Part shown: one piece after another, positions 18,671-23,715 of the stretch | Layout of the letters: every line of letters starts with the position of its first letter | How positions within the stretch are numbered: position 1 is the stretch's first letter | Source: Patescibacteria group bacterium | GTDB taxonomy: Bacteria > Patescibacteriota > Minisyncoccia > Phycocordibacterales > EsbW-18 | Direction of reading: 5' to 3' | Assembly: GCA_030917725.1 (NCBI GenBank) | Contig: JAUPUE010000025.1 | Coordinates: 1-23,715 of the forward strand | DNA length: 23,715 nucleotides | Position numbers and translations under genes: made by a program | Notes under the pieces: generated by a model | What the model was told of the DNA's origin: nothing | The model's input: only the letters and a program-made list of their open reading frames with translations | The model's database searches: none

Positions 18671-20125
18671 ATGTCGCTCGACGATATCCGCAACGACCGT
18701 CTCAAGAAGCTCGCTCTCCTCAAGGAGGCTGGTATCGATCCGTATCCTGCCGACTCACGCATTACCACAACGCTTGGAGAGCTCGTGGCAGCCTTTGACG
18801 ATGCTGCAGCGGCTGAGACACCTGTGACGATCGGAGGACGCGTCATGTCTATTCGTGAACACGGTGAGACCATCTTTGCCGATGTGTTTGATGGAACAGG
18901 AAAGATTCAGGGATACATCAAGTCAGATGTGCTCGGTGCAGAAGCATTCGTGCTCTTTGCACAGACTGTCGACACAGGAGACTTCATCGAACTCTCAGGC
19001 GTCCCAACGCGCACCAAGCGAGGTGAGGCGAGCATCCTCGTTGCGTCGTGGCGCATGCTCTCTAAGTCGATCCGCACGCTCCCTGAGAAGTGGGTCGGTC
19101 TCACTGACCCTGAGGAACGCTTGCGCAAGCGATATCTCGATATTCTCGGCGATCCTGATCTCCAAGAGCTCTTCAAAAAGAAGGCAAAGTTTTGGGACGT
19201 CACTCGTGCGTATCTCAAAGACCGCGGCTTCCTCGAAGTCGAGACACCAACGCTCGAGATCACCACAGGCGGTGCCGAAGCGCGACCATTCAAGACCCAC
19301 CACAACGATTTTGATCTTGATGTCTTTATGCGCATCTCGATTGGTGAGCTCTGGCAGAAGCGTCTCATGGCCGCAGGACTCCCTCGCACGTTCGAAATCG
19401 GCCGTGCTTACCGCAACGAAGGCTCAAGCCCTGAACACGTCCAAGAATTCACCAACATGGAGTTCTACGCAGCGTACATGAACTTTGAAGATGGTAAGAA
19501 GTTCATTCAAGGATTGTACCGAACGTTGGCGACAGAAGTCTTTGGTACGACGACGTTCACGACACGTGGTCACACATTCGATCTTGCTGATGAGTGGAAA
19601 GAACTCGACTACGTTTCAACTGTTGAAGAGATGACCGGTGTGAACGTTCTCGAATCATCCGAAGAAGATCTCAAAAAGAAGCTCATCGAGCTCGGCGTCA
19701 CATTCGATGGCACCACACGCGAACGTCTCACCGACAGCCTTTGGAAATATTGCCGCAAGCAGATCTCTGGTCCTGCATTCTTGGTCAATCATCCTAAGCT
19801 TGTTGCACCGCTTTCAAAAGAGAATCCTGCTGACCCACGTCTCACACAGATGTTCCAGGTCATCATCGCAGGAAGCGAGATCGGACGTGCACACGTCGAG
19901 CTCAACGATCCTATCGATCAAGCAGCTCGCTTTGAGGCTCAGGGTGAACTCATCGAGCGGGGAGATGAAGAGGCGATGATGCCCGACATGGAATTCGTCG
20001 AGATGATGGAATACGGCATGCCACCGACATTCGGTTTTGGCTTCGGCGAACGCCTCTTCTCATTCTTTGCAGACAAACCGATTCGTGAGACCCAACTCTT
20101 CCCACTGATGAAACCGAGGCAGTAG
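18671..20125 (+). CDS. lysS: Lysyl-tRNA synthetase, class II
   Basis: A 484-residue class IIb synthetase that charges tRNA-Lys. After an N-terminal helix (RLKKLALLKEAGIDPYP) comes the OB-fold anticodon domain (about 54-130). The catalytic domain has motif 1 near 180-195 (DRGFLEVETPTLE), TGGAEARPFKTHHNDFDLD, motif 2 (FEIGRAYRNEGSSPEHVQEF, 241-260) and motif 3 (PPTFGFGFGERLFSFFAD). The GGA-x-ARPF and THHN segments identify LysRS rather than AspRS or AsnRS. RISIGELWQKRL replaces the more usual RIAPELYLKRL. The leader holds heptad repeat copy D. A hypothetical gene starts 9 nt downstream. Confidence 0.96.
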   Translation: MSLDDIRNDRLKKLALLKEAGIDPYPADSRITTTLGELVAAFDDAAAAETPVTIGGRVMSIREHGETIFADVFDGTGKIQGYIKSDVLGAEAFVLFAQTVDTGDFIELSGVPTRTKRGEASILVASWRMLSKSIRTLPEKWVGLTDPEERLRKRYLDILGDPDLQELFKKKAKFWDVTRAYLKDRGFLEVETPTLEITTGGAEARPFKTHHNDFDLDVFMRISIGELWQKRLMAAGLPRTFEIGRAYRNEGSSPEHVQEFTNMEFYAAYMNFEDGKKFIQGLYRTLATEVFGTTTFTTRGHTFDLADEWKELDYVSTVEEMTGVNVLESSEEDLKKKLIELGVTFDGTTRERLTDSLWKYCRKQISGPAFLVNHPKLVAPLSKENPADPRLTQMFQVIIAGSEIGRAHVELNDPIDQAARFEAQGELIERGDEEAMMPDMEFVEMMEYGMPPTFGFGFGERLFSFFADKPIRETQLFPLMKPRQ

Positions 20126-20134
20126 TAAATTTAT

Positions 20135-20821
20135 ATGAAGAGATCTCGCATCATCATCCTAGTCCTGTTGGTACTTTTGGTGGTGGTGTGTAGTGCTCGT
20201 GAACATCTGACAAATATATTTCTCGGAGATTCAAAGGCGCTTCTCGAGGAATATATAGATATATCTGTCTCAGATCAAAAAGCGAGAGAGCATCGATTGG
20301 CTCGTGAGCGTGATCCACGGTCAAAAATCCCCACGCTTTTTATCGAGGGAAAGGAAGCCCCCGCATCACCCTCAACAGCTCCTGGTGGGCAGTTTGAATA
20401 CACAGGCAGCTGTAAACCCGTATCGGATTCCTGTTCAGGGATAATCACTAACACAACAACAGGAGATCACTTTTCCTTCTACCCTCGTATGGTTGATGGT
20501 TGGGTGGATGGCTCGCATTTTCTTGCATATGGAGAGATTCACGAAGATCCCCTCACACAAGCGACGTTCATGTACCTTTTTCCCGTAGCAGATCCAGACA
20601 TCTTTTCAGATATGGAAGGAATTAATCACGCGGATGACACAGAAAAGATGATGAATGATAAATATTCAATTTTCCGGTTGCATAAAGATGAATACTTTGT
20701 GAATGGTATCCGTGCCGCTCAAGGGCTGATTTCGTTTGAGGTAGGTTCGGTGACTTCGAGTTCTACGATACTCTACGAGTACGATATTGCCTCAAAAACC
20801 TTGACCCCAGACCGCCGCTAG
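20135..20821 (+). CDS. Anchored extracytoplasmic protein, hypothetical
   Basis: A 228-residue protein with a basic start (MKRSR) and a hydrophobic helix (about residues 5-19), then a soluble outside domain. The helix ends VVVCSAREH; the Cys lacks a good lipobox, so it is more likely a membrane anchor than a lipoprotein. The linker (about 60-85) is Pro/Ala/Ser-rich. The domain has a Cys pair (TGSCKPVSDSCSG) that could form a disulfide, and aromatic strands (HFSFYPRMVDGWVDGSHFLAYGE) suggesting a beta-rich fold. No family is recognised. It follows lysS by 9 nt, so it is probably co-transcribed, and ends before a terminator. Confidence 0.75.
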   Translation: MKRSRIIILVLLVLLVVVCSAREHLTNIFLGDSKALLEEYIDISVSDQKAREHRLARERDPRSKIPTLFIEGKEAPASPSTAPGGQFEYTGSCKPVSDSCSGIITNTTTGDHFSFYPRMVDGWVDGSHFLAYGEIHEDPLTQATFMYLFPVADPDIFSDMEGINHADDTEKMMNDKYSIFRLHKDEYFVNGIRAAQGLISFEVGSVTSSSTILYEYDIASKTLTPDRR

Positions 20822-20844
20822 CCAACTTCCAAGGCACTTTTTCA

Positions 20845-20869
20845 CCCCGCTTCTCAAGGCGGGCTTTTT
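20845..20869 (+). terminator. Intrinsic terminator after the lysS transcript
   Basis: CCCGC pairs with GCGGG, with TT/AA pairing inside around a short loop; CTTTTTGTTTT follows. It separates the lysS unit from the mraZ cluster. Confidence 0.85.
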
Positions 20870-20898
20870 GTTTTGTGGTCAGATTTTGAGCCATCAAA

Positions 20899-20964
20899 GT
20901 GGATAACCGTGGTTGTGATTGGGGAGTGGTGGGATAGAATGGTGAGCAAGTGGGATAAGGTGGG
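20899..20964 (+). promoter_or_regulatory. Predicted MraZ operator: seven phased TGG boxes
   Basis: Boxes GTGGA (20899), GTGGT (20909), TTGGG (20919), GTGGG (20929), ATGGT (20939), GTGGG (20950) and GTGGG (20960) recur with a 10-nt step (one step of 11), all with TGG in the same place. MraZ of E. coli and other bacteria binds GTGGG-type direct repeats separated by about 5 nt upstream of its own gene, so autoregulation is expected. The boxes cover the promoter at 20913-20940. Confidence 0.75.
20913..20940 (+). promoter_or_regulatory. Promoter of the mraZ cluster
   Basis: TTGTGA (20913-20918), 16-nt spacer, TAGAAT (20935-20940). Transcription near 20947 leaves a leader of about 47 nt with AAGGA (20979-20983) as a weak ribosome binding site. 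MraZ boxes lie upstream of, within and downstream of the promoter. Confidence 0.55.
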
Positions 20965-20993
20965 ATGAAGGAAAACGTAAGGAAAAAACGCAC

Positions 20994-21428
20994 ATGCTCA
21001 TCGGCGAATACCAACACACGCTCGACGATAAGAAACGCCTCTCGCTTCCGGTGAAATTCCGACAGCAGCTCGGCAAGCGCCTCGTGGTGACACGCGGTCT
21101 TGAGGGCTGTTTGTTCGTTTATTCACAGAAGGAGTGGAGCTCGATCTCGGCGCGTTTGGCAGAGCTCGGAATGGGTCAGGCGAACACGCGCGGATTCGCG
21201 CGTTTCATGCTCGCAGGTGCGGTCGAAGTTGATGTTGATTCAGCAGGTCGTGTCTTGGTCCCTGATTTCCTCAAGGAGTTCGCACGACTCGGCAACCAGG
21301 TTGTGCTCGCAGGTGTTCAGACACGCGTCGAGATCTGGAACGAGAAGTCGTGGACGGACTACAAGAAGAAGATCGAGAAAGAAGCTGACGTCCTCGCGGA
21401 GAATCTCGGGGAGATCGGAGCGATATGA
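20994..21428 (+). CDS. mraZ: Transcriptional regulator MraZ
   Basis: A 144-residue DNA-binding protein made of two SpoVT-AbrB-like halves, each with the DxxxR core: DDKKRLSLPVKFR at 11-23 and DSAGRVLVPDFLKEF in the second half. GEYQHTLDDKKR and GLEGCLFVYS are typical MraZ parts. MraZ forms rings of 8 or more subunits that bind direct GTGGG repeats and usually repress the division/cell-wall cluster. Length is normal. It is the first gene of mraZ-rsmH-ftsL-ftsI; its stop overlaps the rsmH start (ATGA). Seven candidate binding boxes lie over its promoter. Confidence 0.97.
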   Translation: MLIGEYQHTLDDKKRLSLPVKFRQQLGKRLVVTRGLEGCLFVYSQKEWSSISARLAELGMGQANTRGFARFMLAGAVEVDVDSAGRVLVPDFLKEFARLGNQVVLAGVQTRVEIWNEKSWTDYKKKIEKEADVLAENLGEIGAI

Positions 21429-22321
21429 GTGCGACGCACATCCCTGTTCTTTTACACGAAGTCATACGCGGACTAGACCTCGCTGCCGGTGCTACGGCGG
21501 TTGACGCCACAGTTGGTGGCGGGGGCTATACCAAGGCACTTTGCGATGTTGTTGGTCCCAAGGGTCGCATCATCGGCTTTGACGAAGATGAAGCAGCGCT
21601 CGAGCGAGGTGTGAAGGCCTGCGGAGGATCAACCTGTTCGTTTGTGCCGGTCTTGAGCAACTTTCGCCACATGCGAGAGAAGCTCACAGAGATCGGCATC
21701 GAATCGATTGATGGTGTTGCCTTCGATCTCGGCTTCAGCACCTTTCAGCTCGAGACCGCCGGACGAGGGTTTAGCTTTCTTCGCGAAGAGCCACTCGTCA
21801 TGACCTTCTCATCAGTCGAAGGCGGACGACCGTTCACAGCGGAAGACATCGTGAACGGCTGGAGCGAGGAGACGCTCTCGAACATCTTGTTCGGCTACGG
21901 CGAAGAGCGCTTCTCTCGACAGATCGCAAAAGCAATCGTCGAGGCACGCCGCAAGACCCGCATCACAACAACGAACGCCCTTGTCGATGTCGTAAAGGCT
22001 GCAGTGCCGGGAGGATATCGCAATGGTCCTCTACACCCGGCGACCAAAACGTTCCAAGCGCTTCGCATCGCAGTCAACGACGAGCTGATGGCGCTTTCCG
22101 AAGGACTTGCAGGAGCATTCGAATCGCTCAAGCCGGGAGGAAAGATGGCGGTGGTCTCATTTCACAGTATCGAAGACCGGGTTGTGAAGAACTTTTTCAA
22201 GGAGAAGGTGGCCGAAGGGGCAGTACTCCTTGCCAAGAAGCCGATCGCCCCGACCTTTCAAGAGACGCGTATGAATCCTCGCTCCCGATCCGCCAAGCTT
22301 CGTTTGATACAGAAGAATTAA
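21425..22321 (+). CDS. rsmH: 16S rRNA (cytosine-1402-N4)-methyltransferase RsmH
   Basis: A 298-residue SAM-dependent enzyme that N4-methylates C1402 of 16S rRNA near the P site. The start HIPVLLHEVIRGL is the family hallmark. The SAM-binding strand is AVDATVGGGGYTKAL, followed by IIGFDEDEAAL, and the RNA-side domain is inserted in the middle (about 105-210). HPATKTFQALRIAVNDEL and VVSFHSIEDRVVKNFF complete the signature; the tail NPRSRSAKLRLIQ is also typical. In DLGFSTFQLETAGRGFSF the usual DLGvSSxQld is slightly altered. It overlaps mraZ by four bases. ftsL follows after 29 nt. Confidence 0.97.
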   Translation: MSATHIPVLLHEVIRGLDLAAGATAVDATVGGGGYTKALCDVVGPKGRIIGFDEDEAALERGVKACGGSTCSFVPVLSNFRHMREKLTEIGIESIDGVAFDLGFSTFQLETAGRGFSFLREEPLVMTFSSVEGGRPFTAEDIVNGWSEETLSNILFGYGEERFSRQIAKAIVEARRKTRITTTNALVDVVKAAVPGGYRNGPLHPATKTFQALRIAVNDELMALSEGLAGAFESLKPGGKMAVVSFHSIEDRVVKNFFKEKVAEGAVLLAKKPIAPTFQETRMNPRSRSAKLRLIQKN

Positions 22322-22350
22322 TTTAAAAGTAACTTTAGTCACAAGCATCT

Positions 22351-22671
22351 ATGGTACGAGACCTCCTACAACTCAATACACTCTGCAAGCGCCTTTTCAT
22401 AGGTCTCGTTGCCTTTTTCATAGTTGTCTGCGGTACCTACGGGTTCCTCCTCAAGCAGACTGTCGCTTCGGTCGTCGAACGCAAGTCGCTCGAAGCCGAG
22501 AAGAGTGAGCTCGCTTCGCGCGTTAGCTCTCTCGAAGCAGACTACATCCGCGCCGCCGACAAGCTGACCCTTTCACACGCACAAGAGCTTGGATTTGTGA
22601 CCACCAAGAATGTCCGCTTCGTTTCCCGCGCCTCTGAGACCTTCTCGGTCGCATATCAGAACAATGACTAG
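22351..22671 (+). CDS. ftsL: Cell division protein FtsL-like
   Basis: A 106-residue bitopic protein: a short inside tail, one membrane helix (about 14-34), then a coiled coil (about 38-75, VERKSLEAEKSELASRVSSLEADY) and a short end part (KLTLSHAQELGFVTTKNVRFVSR) that resembles the FtsL C-terminal segment preceding FtsI. FtsL sequence is poorly conserved, so the call rests on size, topology and position between rsmH and ftsI. It would bind FtsB and FtsQ and help activate FtsW-FtsI. Its stop overlaps the ftsI start by 8 nt. No ribosome binding site is seen. Confidence 0.8.
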   Translation: MVRDLLQLNTLCKRLFIGLVAFFIVVCGTYGFLLKQTVASVVERKSLEAEKSELASRVSSLEADYIRAADKLTLSHAQELGFVTTKNVRFVSRASETFSVAYQNND

Positions 22672-23715
22672 CGCTCCAGAGAGCCGCATACGCATTCTTT
22701 TTGCCATTCTCTGTCTGTGTGCCTTGACGCTCCTCGTCAAGCTCTATTTTGTGCAAGTGATGAACGGCGATGCCTTCGCCGAGAAAGCCGACCGACAGTA
22801 CTCTCAGCCGCAGGGAGGCCTTTTCAGCCGCGGCATCATCTATCTTGAAGATAAGAACGAGGAGTTGATCGCCGGTGCGACGCTCGGTTCGGGATTTTTG
22901 CTTGCCATCAATCCGTCACAGGTCGAAGACCCTGCAGGGCTCTACACTGAACTTGATCCGTACATCGAGATGGAGCGAAGCGAGTTTGTACATCGAGCAA
23001 GCGATGGTACCGACCCATACGAAGAAGTGGGTGAACATCTCACACAAGAACAGGCTGATACGATAAATGCACTCGAGCTCGAAGGAGTGCGGACATACAA
23101 AGAGCGATGGCGTTCGTACCCTGGAGACACGCTTGCTGCGCACGCGCTCGGCTTTGCTGGGTACGACGGTGAGAAAGACACACAGGTTGGTCTCTACGGA
23201 CTCGAAAAATATTACGAGCGTACGCTGACACGTGGAACACAGTCGCTCTACACCAACTTTTTTGCTGAGATCTTTTCGAATGCGGAGGATGTCGTCAAAG
23301 CTGCTCATGGAGAAGGGGAGGGAGACGTCATCACATCGATCGAACCGGTAGTGCAGGGCACGCTCGAAGAGTCGCTCGCTACCATCGAGAAGACGTGGAA
23401 CACCAATTCGGTCGGTGGCATCATCATGGACCCGATGACCGGTGAGATACACGCTCTTGCTGCACGACCCACATTCGACCCTAATCATTTTGGTGATGAA
23501 GATTCGCCCGCAGTCTTTACCAACCCTATCGTCGAGAACATCTACGAGATGGGTTCAATTGTGAAGCCACTCACGATGGCAGCAGGACTCGATGCAGGCG
23601 TTATTTCACCGGAGACCACATACAACGACGTGGGCTACGTGAAATCCGATGGATACACAATCTATAACTACGACAAGAAGGGTCGCGGAACTGTCGATAT
23701 GTATCGTGTTCTCGG
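22664..23715 (+). CDS. ftsI: Division transpeptidase FtsI/PBP3-type, 3' end outside window
   Basis: A single open frame begins with ATG at 22664, overlapping the ftsL stop by 8 nt, and runs to the window edge without a stop (350 full codons). Residues about 10-32 form a membrane helix (RILFAILCLCALTLLVKLYF). The pedestal domain follows, with GGLFSRGIIYLEDKNEELIA in place of the usual RGxIxDRxG, then YGLEKYYERTLTRGTQ. The transpeptidase domain starts with IIMDPMTGEIHALA, and the nucleophile motif is Ser298-Ile-Val-Lys301 within YEMGSIVKPLTM. The SxN and KTGT motifs would lie beyond the edge. It cross-links septal peptidoglycan with FtsW, in operon with mraZ-rsmH-ftsL. Confidence 0.93.
   Translation, partial: MTSAPESRIRILFAILCLCALTLLVKLYFVQVMNGDAFAEKADRQYSQPQGGLFSRGIIYLEDKNEELIAGATLGSGFLLAINPSQVEDPAGLYTELDPYIEMERSEFVHRASDGTDPYEEVGEHLTQEQADTINALELEGVRTYKERWRSYPGDTLAAHALGFAGYDGEKDTQVGLYGLEKYYERTLTRGTQSLYTNFFAEIFSNAEDVVKAAHGEGEGDVITSIEPVVQGTLEESLATIEKTWNTNSVGGIIMDPMTGEIHALAARPTFDPNHFGDEDSPAVFTNPIVENIYEMGSIVKPLTMAAGLDAGVISPETTYNDVGYVKSDGYTIYNYDKKGRGTVDMYRVL

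Noticed and set aside
18855..19481. A 208-codon plus-strand open frame within lysS
   Set aside because: Lies in another frame of the conserved lysyl-tRNA synthetase; Ser/Arg-rich composition typical of a shadow frame.

Overview
The window looks like chromosomal DNA from a small-genome member of the Candidate Phyla Radiation (Patescibacteria, most likely a Parcubacteria/Paceibacteria-type lineage). This is inferred from protein style and gene content; no marker such as 16S rRNA is present. Supporting signs are compact or domain-trimmed enzymes (pyruvate kinase without its C-terminal domain, prolyl-tRNA synthetase without the editing insertion, a very short pyrophosphatase-like protein), very tight gene packing, few Shine-Dalgarno sequences, and a frr-rseP-proS-mreBCD-mrdA-greA-lysS gene run. 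TGA acts as a normal stop (def, mraZ), so the code is standard and the recoded Gracilibacteria/Absconditabacteria are excluded.

Layout. 1-2236: a membrane coiled-coil protein, then a minus-strand group of small genes (Cys-motif exported protein, VOC/glyoxalase-like protein, DoxX-family membrane protein, small pyrophosphatase-like protein) behind tRNA-Asn(GTT). 2345-4071: pyruvate kinase, a small acidic coiled-coil protein and a ribosome hibernation factor. 4161-5566: def-fmt on the minus strand, making and removing N-formyl-methionine. 5779-8253: mnmA (tRNA 2-thiolation), an ATP-cone/restriction-type nuclease fusion and an MgtC/SapB membrane protein. 8298-11222: the accessory part, with two unrecognised divergent genes carrying strong ribosome binding sites, a Cas4/RecB-like PD-(D/E)XK nuclease overlapping a minimal O6-alkylguanine methyltransferase-type gene, and an AT-rich kinase-like orphan. 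11282-20821: frr, rseP, proS, then the elongasome genes mreB, mreC, a short mreD and mrdA (PBP2), then greA, lysS and an anchored hypothetical protein. 20994-23715: start of the division/cell-wall cluster (mraZ, rsmH, ftsL, ftsI), with ftsI running off the right edge.

The core genes cover translation (fmt, def, mnmA, frr, proS, lysS, hpf, tRNA-Asn), transcript elongation (greA) and cell shape or division (mreBCD, mrdA, mraZ-ftsI). The most unusual signals are non-coding: seven in-phase TGG boxes over the mraZ promoter, a 14-bp perfect inverted repeat enclosing a structured ~54-nt core between def and mnmA, a degenerate 7-nt tandem repeat family (GCGATTR-like) at four sites near gene ends, extended -10 promoters placed directly against terminator hairpins, and many -10 boxes only 6-11 nt from the ATG, which predicts leaderless or nearly leaderless mRNAs. 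No CRISPR array, insertion sequence or rRNA was seen, and no gene-free stretch exceeds about 220 bases.
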